64,000 bases of DNA from Armillaria gallica (GCA_037576215.1 JBANDB010000001.1:3472001-3536000), one strand, 5' to 3'; positions 11,504 to 24,872 are shown, counted from the stretch's first letter. Numbers and translations are program-made. The notes: a model not told the origin generated them from the sequence alone.

Positions 11504-14500
11504 TTATTTTAGCTCTAAATGTCCCAGAATTATATCTGCAGCTAGAAAAGCGGGGGTTAGTACCCATCAATAAAGGCAAGGCAAAAGGAGATAGGCACCC
11601 ATTTCTCCTATGATGTAAACGGTGGCTGGCGTAGCCATTCATCAGAATGAATAAGACGGTGGGTCAGAAGAATTACCTTGGGGATGCGCAGAAAAATGAA
11701 GAGGAACGACAGACAAATCTGCAACCCTGATATTCGTGGTTCCATACACCTGTGCACCAAAAACTGGTAAGGAAAAGAAGGCTTTAGTACCGCGCGCGTC
11801 CATACCTTCAGTTCTGAGTCCACGACACCGCCTTTCTCGCGAGGAAGCATTGATAGGGAGCCGGCGACATCTATGTATATTCAGCTGTATGATCAAGGTA
11901 GATGAGACTTTTTATCGACATACGGAACACTGTGCTTAAGGCTTTTTTCAACCAGGCTGAAGAGACCTATATTAGAACAAAAGGAAATCGCCTATCAGAA
12001 TAGACAAACTTGTGATCTCGTCGTCAGTTCGGACTTCAGGTCCAGGAACGACCTCGGCAGCTTGAAGGGATTCCACTGAATAACAATGATAGACTTTCCT
12101 GCCACGAGAACGCACCAAGGATATCTTTATATGGTGCAGTATCGCATAGCTTGCGAACATACTTCACCATGTCAACCAACCCCTGCAAATCTGTGGTGAT
12201 ATAAATAAAATACCAATGACAGAGAAACCCATTTGTACCGATGTCGTGTTCAAGATAGTGAGGGTCAAATTTAGGGTCGACCATGGGATCATCTGACTTG
12301 GCATGAATAGTTCCTCTGGAGAAAGCGTAATTGGATATCGGCAATATACTGTAGTACTTTTTTCCGGGTTCAGGTGGTTCTAAAATGACAGATATTCAGC
12401 CATCGGACGAAGCGCAAAGGGAGGCATAGCATACGTAGGCTACTCAGGTAGACCGGGATACCAAGGAACTCCCAGCCGGGCTCCTTACGATCCAGTCTCT
12501 CAAGCATCAACCTATATTGGTCGACCAAGCCTGGATGATAGTTCCTGGCCTTGATGTTCTCTTCGATGACGCGTTTCTCATTGTCAATCAGCTCGGCAGC
12601 ACGAGGAGAGACCGAATGGAGGGGTGCAAAGGTGAGGTTGACGACACCCATCATAGATACACCTTCGGCTTTGGTGCTGTGAAAAGTGAATAAGATCGCT
12701 CATGATCAGAATCAAGGATATCTTACAAAAGTTCGGCATGCTCCCTCGCTTGTTCTGGATCGCGCAACACGTCAAATGTTTCGTCAGGTATGTCGTCTTT
12801 GAGTTCTTTGTAAAGTTTGAGTTCAGGGTGTACGTGTTTTTTCTGCTACACACGTACGAGATACCATGCTTGCACATATGTGATCTTGAACATTTTCACC
12901 TACTCCGTCGAGGGGCAGCTTCACCGGAATACCAATATTTGACAGAACTTCAGGGCGACCGATGCCCGAGAGCTCTAAGATTTGCGGCGATTTGAGTGCC
13001 CTGGAGCATGTCCGATGGTAGACAATGAGGAAGCTAGATACCAACTTTACTCACCCGGCACATAATATGACTTCTTTGTTTGCATGAGCAACATGAACGA
13101 TATTCTCTTCCCCGTAAGAAAATTCGACTCCGGTTGCAGTGAGAAGTGTTGCCTCAGTATTCGTGATCACTCTGCGCGCATAGGCCTTGGTCAAAACCAT
13201 CAAGTTCGGACGTGATAGATTGGGTTGCAAGTACGCCTAGAACATTTGAGACTTCTGCACCGAATATAGAATTCCTGACCAGACCTACCGTGGCAGAGTA
13301 AGTACGTGTATGTGCTTCAGGATCGACTGTGTTTAGGGCGACATGCGTTCCATTAGGCTGATTGAAATTATTTAAGGTGTAATCGCGCGACGTCCGACAA
13401 CTAAAACTAACCTCCCCACGATCCTGGCGGACATATAAGTATTAACTCTGAAGTAGGAATAAATGAGAGACTCACCGGTGCCGAAGCCAAGGCTATACCA
13501 AGGCTAACGAAGGTCTGGTATACCAATCAGCAAGAGTGGCGAGGTTGCAGAGAACAGCCACGTACTTTTTGCAGCTTAACGTCCACGTCAGGGACACTTT
13601 TCGGATGAGCTATTTTGAGCGGACCTAGGAACGCGATGAGAAATCAAAAAGCTAGTATGGTCACCGGATGTAACCTATGCCTCGCGGATCCTGCCATGTA
13701 GTGCCACCGCGCTTATGGACCTGCGCAAAGGATTCCAGCGGCACATAGCTACAATCTAAATCAGTCTACGCCAGAGGATGAGATAAAATGGAACTGACGA
13801 TGCTGCTTTGTCGCAGTATTTCTCGTATGTTTCCCAATTCCATCCATGGTTCCCTAGTCTTTCCCAATCTAACAGCCGATAATTAACGTGAAGATGCAGA
13901 GATCACACGACTCACCGTTGATGTCCTCTCTAGGAGGCTTTGACCAAATGCCAAAGTTCATCGCCGAAGATCCACCAAGCCCTTTGCCGCTATGCGAATA
14001 TTACATTATACCGACATAACATAACCAAACGATAGGGGCCTACCGTGGCCAAAAACATTCCTTGCCGTTTGCAAACTTTTGTGGAACCTACAAACATCGG
14101 CTTAGTGAGAAAGAGGAGGATCGGGGGATCGAGCGACAATGACGCGTACCGTTTTGAAGGTCCACCCGTACCTGGGCTTACCAAAAGTGTGACAGTATTG
14201 GCCAGGACGCACTGCAACGAAAATTCATCAAAGCTCGGGTGTGCCAACGGACCTCGGCGCGTACTGATAAGAGAGTCGTCCAAATTGGCTTCTCCAGCCT
14301 CTAAAACGAGGACAGACACGCTAGCATTTTCTGAGAGACGTGCTGCAAGAACCAAGCCGGCTGTCTGTCCCATTTGTCAGAATCTGCGCAAGGCAAAATG
14401 CTGAGGTGCAACCTACCCCTCCGCCTAAAGGACTGTCAGAGCACGCCAGGGACATTATAACTAGACAAAGCTCACCGACGACGACATAGTTGAAGATTTT

Positions 14501-14533
14501 ACGATCCACATCGCTAATTTCTACGAAAGGCAT
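11504..14533 (-). CDS. GMC (glucose-methanol-choline) family FAD oxidoreductase
   Basis: This flavoenzyme oxidises alcohols or sugars and passes electrons to oxygen or other acceptors. The N-terminal FAD-binding motif VVVGGGTAGLVLAARL is assembled from three exons, the middle one only 8 nt (14417-14424). GMC signature 1 reads GKGLGGSSAMNF (near 13960) and signature 2 SPQILELSGIGRPEVL (near 12960). The C-terminal part has both catalytic histidine sites: FHVAGSLSMLP and PLHFSAHPQATVY. The end is MAADIILGHLELK. There are more than ten introns. No signal peptide is visible before the FAD motif, unlike secreted aryl-alcohol oxidases, so an intracellular role is likely. The substrate cannot be told from sequence alone. 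Confidence 0.85.
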
Positions 14534-17320
14534 GAAGATAACGAAGAGAAATAAAGGAGCATTCAGTCGGCCCCTCGTCAGCTACCTGAGGTGTCAGCCG
14601 AAAACTGATGTGATATTGATATGTCTCATCAAACTTCCCGTGTAGCTGCTGGAAATTCTCACGAATAACTGGCTTCGGTTGCTTTGAAAGATGGGTTGAA
14701 TGGAAATACTGAACGTGTAATAAAACGTTCAGTTGACAGTAACTTTGTCAGTTCAAGACCAAGTGCAAGTGGTTACTTGATTTGGGGAATCCCGAAGATA
14801 TCGGGAATGTCGTTGGTCACATGAGCATCAACACGGCCTCAGGCGCTTGCCAGCTTTGGCCAGGTGGCCAGTTCTTGCGGCGCATTTCGGACCGTTCACA
14901 GGACATTCAAGTTGAGTGCGGTTTATTTAAGTGATATTATTGAACCTTGCAAAGTCTCACAGACCTTTCTAGACCAGCTAGCGGAATGAAATTTTCGTAT
15001 TCTTCAAAAATCTGCCTCCGTGTATAAAATGCTTCCCCGCTTCGATCGTCCGTATGACTTGATCTACACGACTGTGGGGATATCTTGCTATAGGGGTGGC
15101 ATTCACTTCAATCCATACCCGAGACATGGAACACCGTTTTGAGACCTACATTTCTAGGCCCTTAAATATTAACCCTGTTCGTCAAGCCCTCCTTCAACCC
15201 CAATGTTCGGTCTAGACGTAGTCCATGCCCGCTTCAAAACCGAGAAACCGTGCGTCTTTGTCTTCCAACGGCTTGTCTTGGTCGTGTAACTCGATTCGAC
15301 GCGTAGATTTGTTCCGTTAGAAGTCAGCAAAAAGGATCTAGAACTGGGTTCTATCGTTTTTGGTTTCTTCGTATGTTTTTTCAACGAACCTGCATGCTAC
15401 GAAGACGAAAGTTGACATTACACAGACCGGCTTTCTCTTTTTCTCCGTATGGGCTGGCTATCGGGAGACTATACGTGCTCGACGAGTAGGTTTCCCCTTT
15501 TCATGTCACACTGCTTATAGAAAAACTTACGGCTTTTCAAGTTCACCTCATATGTTTTCATGATATGGCTCGAGATCGCAGCGTGAGTTCATTTTCCACC
15601 TCTTCAGGCTTACCTGACCATCTGGTCCAGAAACATTACCTTCGCAGTAAGTCAACGCGCGTATGACACTACACATTTGACTTAGCACATCGCCAGGTTG
15701 TTTCTTGGGGATATCTGTGAGTCGCGACTATGCGTCTGTCATTCCCGGTTCCTGATGAACCCACAGGATTGAAATCTTTCCCCCCGGGATGCCAGTCTTT
15801 CTCATTTGCGCGATTTGCTGGATTTGCCAGGTATGCGCCTCGACCTAGGCGGTAGCCGTACTGATTGAACGCTTGTAGGTAACCTGTCTGACGTTCATCA
15901 TCGTTAATCGGATATGCATACTATTGTCACTGCCACTGGAGAGAGTAAGTCGTTCTTTAAAATCATTTCCCCTCTAATATTTTTTACGCAGAATATTCTC
16001 AGGGCTGCTGTTGGAACCATCTTGCTATTGATAACAGTATCATCAGCGAGCATTTGTCAGTCAATTCAATCATACAATTTTCTGACCCTGATGTCGGGCT
16101 CCAGGGATTCCGGCACAACTGCAAATTAACTCGAAATACATCAGGGTTCGTTCAAACTTGCGCTGCTCCTGACTCTAATCTGATTTTTCCCTCACAGGTG
16201 AACAGCTGGTGCGCTCTCTTCTGATCACTTCAAAATTTCAACTTTCTCATTCGGGACATAGGTGGGACCGAGTCGAAAAAAGTATATACCTATGTAAGAG
16301 CCATGATCATTCTGCTGAAGCAATGTGCAATAACCTGTTTAGGTTTGGACTTGGTCCTGAACATTATCTTTGTCCGGACGGTGAAAAGGCGATTGGTTGA
16401 CCATGGCCTGAGGAAATATGACCACATCTTGCGGTTCGTTATGCTGCCCATCTCGCCGTTCTGAGAAACGTTAACGAACTCCATGTAGCTTTAACATACG
16501 CATCATCAGCCTCTCTATGGCAATGGACATCCTTCTCATTTGCATGACAGTTCTACGAAATCCATTCGTTTACACCCAGGTCAGTTGAAACGACCCTGGG
16601 TCAAGCTTCGTTGATACTCATCCATAAAACAAGTTCCACCCCGTTATATACATCGTCAAGCTACGAATTGAGATGGTCATGTCTCGTATGTCTATCAGAA
16701 TCTGTTCAGTCCTCGTTGGCCGCTCACCAGCTCTAGGGCTCATCGTGAGAGTCGCTCAATCCACCGGCGTCCAGCTGTATGACAGAAACACTGAAATTTC
16801 TACGGGAACATTCGGTACCATGCGCACCCAACCTCCCGTGTTAGTCTCTACGTCTTAGTCTCTGAACCGTACCTCACATCAGAGGCATACAGGGCGGTCC
16901 ACGTCGACACTCACGTTTTTACGCATTCGGAAGTCGGTCCAGAAGTTGAAGGTATGTCCACCTGTTTTCCAATTGTTTACTGGCCTTTCACTGCCCTTAC
17001 AGATGTGGACGAACGGGACAAGGTGCAACCAAAGCGGAGAAGAAAGTCCCTCATGTCTACGTCTTCTTTGGGGCTCGATGACAAGCCCATCATCGATGGT
17101 GGCTGTGCCAGCACTGTAGTCGAGCTGAAGTGAAGAGTAGTCCCACAAAATTGGATCGCATCCATCGCACCTTCATTCGAGCCCTAGCGTACGATGCTTA
17201 ATCTTTGTCAGTTGTCGGTCGCGAACAGCACAACTTCTTTTACGTAAAAAAAGTAGGCGTGAATTACTAGAGAAACATACATAAAATTCCAAAGTAAGAA
17301 ATTATCGATCCTCGTACTCT
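14534..17320. other. Gene-poor stretch with possible decayed membrane-protein exons
   Basis: No gene is recognised in these 2.8 kb. On the plus strand some segments look like hydrophobic exons bordered by splice-like signals, for example 15987-16130 (AAVGTILLLITVSSAS) and 16290-16450 (TYVRAMIILLKQCAITCLG), which hints at a multi-helix membrane protein. They could not be joined into one open frame, so this may be a pseudogene or chance. It was also searched for pheromone precursors without success. Confidence 0.3.
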
Positions 17321-18222
17321 CTATAGGCCCATGTCTCGTCCCACCTGCCGTAGTACATCACACTCCTTGTCTCCTTGTCCACACATATGCGGTTCTGTCT
17401 GGTCAAAGTCTATAATTCGGAAGTCTACCCCGTTTTTGTCCGAGTAGAGTACATTCCGTTCCGCAAACTAGTGGCGTATGTTGGTCAGTGCGAATTACAA
17501 GCCGGGTCGAAAATAAACACCAACATCCCCGTGATGTACTCCACATCGATGGATCTCTCCGAGCTTGTTTAAGATGTGTACCCTATCATTAATCAGCATG
17601 CATTTTTGAAAGGAGATATGAACGTATACCTTACGCCTTTCTCCAAGTGATCAAAGCGTATCGGAAGCGCATCGCCCCAATATTCTAATACGAGACATGC
17701 GATTGGCTCTCCGTCTTCATCGACTGCCGCCCCATGGCTTGAATCAGATAAAAAACCCATGAAAAAGCCCCAGGAATACGGGACAGCACGGCCCTGTACG
17801 CGCTCAAGATGAGCACTGTACATATGAGCTTCGTGCAGCAACGCCGGTATGAGGTCTTCCCGCAAGGCAAATTTTAAGGCCAGGTGGATCGGTGGCGATG
17901 GTTTTGAGACCGCGACACCATGAAAGATCGGCGAGTCCGAACAGTAATCATCGTGAGTGGCCGCATCCACTTTCACATTGAGGGCGTCCCTCGCCATGGC
18001 AAGGCATTTCTCCCGTGGTGAAGCCGCCGAGTTCGAGACACCGTGACCACCTTTCTTAGCCGCGGCTGCCTTTGTCCATGAACAATCGCATCCACCCAGA
18101 TCCAAGGTGGGCGCAAAGTCCGCCTCAAAGCGCGTCAAAGATAATTCTTTGATGTCCCAGCCAGGCCAGTTCTCTACAGGGAACGAGATACGTAGCTGCT
18201 GGTGCTGTGGTGGCGATGGCAT
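17321..18222 (-). CDS. Small fungal kinase-like protein (divergent protein kinase fold)
   Basis: Sequence elements of a protein kinase fold are present in order: a lysine in IHLALKFALRED, the alpha-C-like LLHEAHMYSAHLE, the hinge ACLVLEYWGDAL, then after two introns the catalytic-loop motif HHGDFAERNVLY and the metal-binding segment RIIDFDQTEPH. The DFG motif is DFD here, while the catalytic Asp is kept. The protein ends CDVLRQVGRDMGL, a common end in this basidiomycete family. About 265 aa. The intron in the catalytic loop uses the donor GTTGGT. Fungal members of this expanded group are mostly uncharacterised. A distant relative lies at 32182-33665. Confidence 0.7.
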
Positions 18223-19212
18223 GCGTTGGGCTGACTGATAAGAAAATCCAATGCCCTGGGGTCAGGAATTCGAGCTGAGCGCAGTAGGCTTAACGTGGTG
18301 AGGCGCCGAGAATGCCAGCATACAGTTGTAGTTGCCGCCAAGGTCGATGTTCAGGTAAGAACCGCGCTTTTTGGCTCAGTGATGATCACCGGTCCGGATG
18401 ACCGGATGCAAAAGAGACTTTGCCCCTCCCAGGTCCAAGTGCTCCGCAAAAGTCAATCCCATGATCAGCGGGCACCAAAACGAACTTCAAGTAAGCCCTT
18501 TCAAGTCGCTCCACTTTTCGGTTCGTGGATGTTCAAACTTCTTGGAACCTACGTGTTTCTCGGGGGACTTTTTTCTGACAGGTAGTTTTGCAAGTAAAAG
18601 TCCCCGCGAATCAGATCCTTCCTCTAGTCCTTCATGTTCGCAATGTTGGAAATCTTACTTCTATGCCGAATCTCGGGTAACTGCGGGTCTCGGATCCCTC
18701 TTATTCCCATCATCCGTTCCGAAATATCTTTTGGTCAGTCACGGCAGCGGTCAGAGCACTGGTGATCACTGTCTACGAACTTCACGTTGGCGCACTCTTA
18801 AAGCGGAGGTGCACTATCTAAAGCGGAATGACGTACCGGTTTATTTGAGTAGCTATCACCTTCTCTCATATCAGATCTACGCATTAGGCAAACGAATATC
18901 CTAGGTTTAGTGCGTCCACCTCAAAGTCCTATCATCGATTGGTGTCTACCGGGCCGCAAGTAGCACCTCACTAGCTTCTTAGATTCCTTTTCGGAGCTCG
19001 TACGACACCTTGTCAGACGCAATCTGGGTCACGATTCAGCACAACTCCGGGCAGCTTGGATATCCCGTGCTCTATTCACAATAATTTCGGGGGGCTGTCG
19101 GGGAAATCGTTGAAGATCATAAGGCCTATATATTCGAAATCTCTTGGGTTCTTGGATCCACTGATATGCTTATATACAAGGTCTTGGGGTGCTTGAATAC
19201 AACCGCAGAACG
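18223..19212. other. Intergenic region with no recognisable gene
   Basis: The longest plus-strand frame here (18398-18904, 168 aa) has no recognisable motif and no clear splice context, so it is not called. The region includes the promoter of the alpha-galactosidase gene; a TATA-like stretch (TATATAC) lies near 19170. Confidence 0.4.
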
Positions 19213-21610
19213 ATGCGTTCGATTGTCAATATCCTGGGAGCAGCAGTTTTGCTGCTGAGGTCAGTGTACGCTCTGGACAACGGAGTAGGACGTCTACCAG
19301 GTGAATGTCTTCCCCGGGCCCATTCATTACAGTTCCTCATGAGCTTTTATAGTATTGGGATATAATAGTGAGCGTAAACCCTCTGTTGAAGCGCACGTTT
19401 TCAAACCGCCACCGTGAAGCCTGGAATGCTTACCAAGTGAGTATTCTCCTTAAATTATACGTTAACAGGAAAACTGATGCGACCTGCAGTGTAACATCGA
19501 TGAGGACCTCTTGCTTTCGACCGCAAGCCTTCTGAAATCGCTCGGTCTTCAAGTAAGTGTTCAGACAAATCATTCAGACTATTGAATACATGCTGTCTAG
19601 GACGTCGGTTATAACCAGTTAAACATCGATGACTGTTATGCAGAGAAAAACCGCAGTGCTGGCGGTGATATTATTGCAGGTAAGACTTCGTCGCCGAGTT
19701 AGTACTTAAGTGCTACCGCATCCTCTCGAGCAGACGCTGTCAGGTTCAAAGGTGGCATGAAGAGCCTAACTGATCAGATCCATGCTCTGGGCTTGTAAGG
19801 TCTATCTCTCTATTAAATTGACGGTATACCGACCGGGCCGCCATCCAGTAAAACTGGTATCGTGAGCTTTTTTCTCCCATCACAACACGGTATGATTTTC
19901 TCATTGGATACAAAGTACAGCGATTCCGGATGGTACACCTGTGCCGGATATCCAGGATCCTATCAAAACGAGCTGCGAGACTTGAAAACATTCTCTGACT
20001 GGGGTTTCGATTATCTCAAGTAGGCACTATACTGACTTGTATTATATCTCTTGCTAATGCGCACCTTTGTGCGTAGATATGACAACTGTGCCAGTAAGAC
20101 AGACGCAGGGACCTCTGTCCGGAGACCTAATTGTTTCAATTTTCAGTACCATACGACGAGATCACTAGAGAGGGCATCGTCGGAAGTACGCATTTCCAAA
20201 CCATATCAAATTTCGGACATTTATTCCACCGCAGGATATCAGCGGATGGCAGATGCTGTTGTTCAAGTTCAGCAATCCACCAAAAACAATCCTATTTTAT
20301 TATCGCTCTGTGAATGGGGATGGGTACGTTCATTGCACGGCTCAGTACGAGTTCACTGAACACAGTTCTAACTTATAGAGTCAAGTCTGGCTGTATGTTG
20401 AGCTGTCACGTCTGCGTGTACATTATCTAATCTTTACAAAGCTGGGGAAAGCAATTCGGTCAGAGTTGGAGAGTAAGTTCATTTTTTTTCGCATCCTCTG
20501 TAATAATAATGAGCGGTCCACCCTAGACTACAGGGGATATTGCCCCTGAGTGGAATTCACTTGCGAACATCATCAATTTGTAAGCTTGGCTGGATTAGAC
20601 TTCTGATGCTTACGATTTCCCAGCAACTCTTTCCTAACTCAAGCGACGGATTTCTATGGACGCAATGACCTAGATATGGTAAGTGTAAATGTTATACGAC
20701 TTGGACAGATGCTAATGTCAGTGTAGCTTCAACTGTATGAGCCCGTCATGATTTTGGCGTCCGGAATGTCTGACTAGCTTGCAGAGGTAACGGAAACCTT
20801 ACCTTTGATGAGTCAAAGTCGCATTTCACAGCGTGGGCACTGATGAAATCGCCCCTGCTCGTACGTCAGAATTTTTGATATATCGGTGCAGCCATTGAGA
20901 TAGGGTGTACAGATCGGAACGAACGTGAGTGAGACTCGCCGCGGATACCTACCTTGGTCCACATTTGATGCTCTTCCAGCTTCAGAAATTACCAACGAAA
21001 CGTTGAGCATCCTCAAGAACAACGAAATCCTGGCAATCAATCAGGACCCAACCGTTGGGGCATCCATTTCGCCTTTCCGATGGGGGATCAACGTTAGTTG
21101 TATTTCGCTTCTGTGAGGAATTTCTGTATCCACACGGTGCTTCTTCTAGCCCGATTGGACCAGCAACAGTAGCTTCCCAGCCCAATACTGGAGCGGTCCT
21201 ACCCAAGATGGAACAGTTTTCATGCTCGTAAGAGCCGGTTTTTGTTCATATGCTGCTTAGGCTGATCGAAGTTTAGTTGAATACCCTGAACGAACCCTCT
21301 ACCCTATTTTTTAATCTCACCGAATCCCCTTGGATTAGAGCGGGACGACAATATTCAGTCCGGGTACGCCTTTCCTCTTTCCCATGAGTTATTTCAATCG
21401 TGAGAGCGAATTCACCGATGTGCCCAGGACTTGTGGACCCACACGGAGAACGGTACCGCTGTACGTAACTTCACGGCATATGATGTTCCTGCACATGGCG
21501 TCGTAGCGCTTCTCCTGAAAGATGTGGGGGACGAACCGGACGGTATCTATCCTCAATGCAGCGTATGGTGGCAATGCACTGATAAAAACGGTACTCGGGT
21601 TGGTGGTTGA
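19213..21610 (+). CDS. Secreted alpha-galactosidase, glycoside hydrolase family 27
   Basis: This enzyme releases terminal alpha-1,6-linked galactose from galactomannan and raffinose-type sugars outside the cell. The first 20 residues form a signal peptide (MRSIVNILGAAVLLL then SVYA). The GH27 hallmarks follow: LGYNTWNAYQCNI, LNIDDCYAEKNRS, YSDSGWYTCAGYPGS, the nucleophile in FDYLKYDNCA, LSLCEWGW, and the acid/base region GRNDLDMLQLGNGNLT, then MKSPLLIGTN. The frame needs many short introns, including an 8-nt microexon at 20727-20734 that encodes part of DMLQLGN. The C-terminal beta domain follows and the protein ends CTDKNGTRVGG. All expected motifs are present, so it looks active. The gene ends 73 bp from the convergent TUP1-like gene. 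Confidence 0.93.
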
Positions 21611-21683
21611 TACGTCAACGACGTCGATATAAGAGAAAACGGCTCCGACAAATACAAGTGATACGTATACAAGATAGGACAAG

Positions 21684-24136
21684 TTAATTACTGTTATAAT
21701 TTGTGTTATAACTCCCTGAAATGAATTGTCAACGATTGCCATGGGAAAATGCAATGGAACGCACATATCCGCGCTAGATTATCTCCGCTACCCGTTGCTA
21801 ATAAGTTACCTGTAGGATTTAAGTCTATTGATATCACTGCCAAAAGATACGTTCAATTGCCAATCGTCACTGAAGCGAAGATGACTGACCAGAGTTTTTA
21901 TGCCCTTGTAGCATACAATGCATGATGGCAGTCCGGGAGTCCCAGAATTGCACCCCACGATCTTTCGACCCCGATACGACCCACTGACCGTCGTGAGAAA
22001 CAGCAACGGAGAGAACATAGTCCTGTTTGAGCGCCCATGAGATTAGTGGTTCGACGAGCAGTTAAAAAGTTTGTACCTTGTGCCCATTGAAATTCATGGT
22101 GCAAGGGCTAGGCTTATCGCCCTCCTGTTTCCCCTTTGCCAGCCCGCTAACGTCCCAGTACTTCAACGTCCTATCCAAGCTTCCGCTTACAATACCTTTA
22201 CCGTCCGGAGTGAATACAACGCTATAAACGCTGTCACGGTGCCCACGGAGTCTCTCCACGAGGTTTCCAGTAGCGACGTCCCATATCCTAACCACAGTAT
22301 CCAAACTGCCAGCGGCTACCAACTGTCCGTTTGGCGAAATAGCGACAGAAGTAACGCCGGCGTCGTTGTTTAAGGTATCAGTATCAGTTATTGTCAGGAC
22401 CTTTGAAGTCCCTCCGTTCATGTCCCATATCCGTGCAGTTTTGTCACCCGACCCAGAAACGATGAGGCGGCCGTCGTGCGAGAAGTCCAGGGAGTATATT
22501 TCCTGTTGGTGCCCATCAAATACATTCCGGATTCGTTTCTTCGCGATATCCCAAATCTATGTGAAATAACCCATTGGTTTCTGAGTCCTCGTGTTCTAAT
22601 AAAAGAATCACCCACCCGTATTTGTTTGTCTTCGGCACCCGTGGCCAAGTACTTGCCATCAGGGCTGAACCGCACACTACGTATATACAAGTCACCGGTC
22701 TTTCCAGCGGCATCATCAGCGAGCACACTAATAATATCCGACGATCAGCGGGAGAAGATCGATGAGAACAACAACTACACGTACCATGTTTTCTGTCCTG
22801 TCTTCACGTCGTAGATTTGGGCTGTCCGATTGCATCCAGTTGCTAGATACTTGCCGTCCGCGGAGAATTGCACGCAACAAACCACCCTGTCAGTAATTCA
22901 GGTCAGCACCTGCCAATACCCACACCCCCGTGAAACCTACGTAGCATGCATCAGGGTATGAACGAGGCTGATATCTAATGTTCTCTCGATCTTCGGATTG
23001 AACACTGCAAACCAATCGCTCGCCTCCTTTTTGAGCTCTGGTGGAATGGAATGAATATCCAAGTCGAGGAAACTGGGCGCTTGGTCGGACATTGGAGGTA
23101 AGGCGCCTGAGCTTGGGCCCGAGGTAGGAAACGGAAGTGGCTGAAGACTGGTCTGCGACGGCGGGGATGACGCTCCTGGCCCTGCTCCTGGACTTATTGC
23201 GGCTAATCCCGGCAAACTCTTGGGAGTCTGCCCTGGAATGGGAGGCATTTGAGGACTGAAGTGGTCTGAACACATATACAAGTTAAACTGGACGTAAGGA
23301 CGGCAGGGATACTTGGACGCTCACCTTTCATACGCTCAGTCTTGGGACGCTTGGCATCTCGTTGATCTAATGTACGTTCGCGGTCTCTATCGCGCTCTCG
23401 GTCTCTGTTTTCTCGGTCTCTGTCCCTGTCTCTGTCTCGTTCCCGATCACGTTCAAGCATCCTCTCACGATCACGAAGATCGCGGTCGCGTCCGTAGAAC
23501 GCGTCGCTACCATATGACGACGGAAGAGGTCCAGATATCAAAAGACTTTCCCGAAGACCAGAAGCAGAAGATCCGGCTGCTCCTACAGAACCAGGTCCGA
23601 CAACAGGATGAGGCGGAGGTCCTCCTGTAACCGGGATATTCTGCCGCAATGCATGAAGCTCAGCGCGCACACGGGAGAGCTCCTCCTCGTATTGAGACCG
23701 AATTTTCGTATGTTGGTTCTCCAGTTCGTAAAGAGATTGTCGAATAATATTAAGTTCATTAACTTGAGAAGACACTTGAATGAATCGTGAATACGGGCCA
23801 CTGTAAAGGGTACACGGATCAACGCACTCTTCGTCTCGTATTCGTCCCTCTGTTGCCGCATAACATTCAGATCGGCTACAAGATTGTCAAATTCTTGTTT
23901 TATGAGATCGAAGGATTCATTAATCCGGCCGTGAGTCCCGTGCGGTTGGCTAGGACCAGATGCCGGTGGTCCCGAAGGCTGGAGGCTCCGATGCTATTGA
24001 AGGATAAATCAGCACATTAATCAAGCCCTATAAGATGCGATACAATGGGCTTCTCCTGAGGGGATTCCTAGGAGACGGAGAGACAAAAAATCGGGACAAC
24101 AAGGACACGTACATTGTAGATGGTGCCTGAGGACAT
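21684..24136 (-). CDS. tupA: TUP1-type WD40 transcriptional corepressor (paralog A)
   Basis: Tup1 proteins bind Ssn6/Cyc8 and act as general nuclear corepressors recruited by DNA-binding factors. The N-terminal tetramerisation helix is present ([16 protein letters not shown] and [16 protein letters not shown]), followed by a Gln/Pro/Gly-rich linker with long Arg-Asp/Arg-Glu runs, then seven WD40 repeats (for example [64 protein letters not shown]). The end is [12 protein letters not shown]. Exon 1 encodes only MSSGTIYN (24113-24136), followed by a 119-nt intron; intron 2 is about 55 nt. A close paralog sits at 28481-31590 in inverted orientation. Confidence 0.9.
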
Positions 24137-24290
24137 GATTATCGCACAGTGCCGCTGCTAATGATTGGGCGCGGGCGAGATGGGCGCTGACTGGGCAAGG
24201 AGGAAGTGGTGGGCGGGAAGGAAGGAAAGAAGATGGGTGTTGATGGCATTGCACCGATTTTATAATCGAGCTGGAAGGAATTCCACCTTC

Positions 24291-24758
24291 TCACGACTTG
24301 CCGGCGGTAAGACTCTTTTGGAAAGAATGTCGCCCCTTGTCGCACATGGCAATTCGATCGTGTAAGATGGCTGAGTCCGGAAAATCCATTGTTCGTCCTT
24401 CATTTCCTTCCCGATTGAGGAGCGCTGGTTGCAAAGCAGTATTCTCCGAAACGCTGGATTCGCACTTCTGTGCGAATTGCCGTACAGCCATCGCCGCAGT
24501 CTGATAAGCCGCATCTTGGACCTGAACACGTTCGGATCTGAAATGATGCAGTAACTAGCATGATGCTGCAAGGAGAATAGGTCGTACGGATGTCAGATTA
24601 AACCAGCTGGCTTCCTAATGAAAGGACCAATCCTACTGATCCAATAGAATATACGGGCTCGGAGCAGCCCACGTCCCCGGTTTGCCACGAGGGTTGAGGT
24701 AAGTTGGAAAAATCCATTTGCCTATAATTGGCTCAGGTTCGGGCGGAACCGACTGCAT
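24291..24758 (-). CDS. Small unknown protein, two exons
   Basis: The model is exon 24637-24758 (starting MQSVPPEPEPIIGKWIFP) joined by a GT-AG intron to exon 24291-24537 (ending SFQKSLTAGKS), giving exactly 122 residues in frame. The second exon is predicted helical (VQVQDAAYQTAAMAVRQFA) with a polar tail. No family is recognised. It sits between TUP1 paralog A and GPI8, all on the minus strand, 115 bp below the GPI8 stop. The consistent frame across the intron supports it; expression evidence would decide. Confidence 0.5.
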
Positions 24759-24872
24759 AGCGTAACGGAGGTTGTAAAATCGATACCCAGTCGTTGAGAT
24801 ACTATTATTATATGTATGTTAGGTACTATGTGAAGAAAGCTATAGCTGATAGATACATACAGTAGATCTAGC

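Noticed and set aside
8932..15900. Pheromone precursor genes ending in a CaaX box
   Set aside because: Short frames around the receptor were read on both strands in the gene-free stretches; none ends in Cys plus two aliphatic residues plus one residue before a stop.
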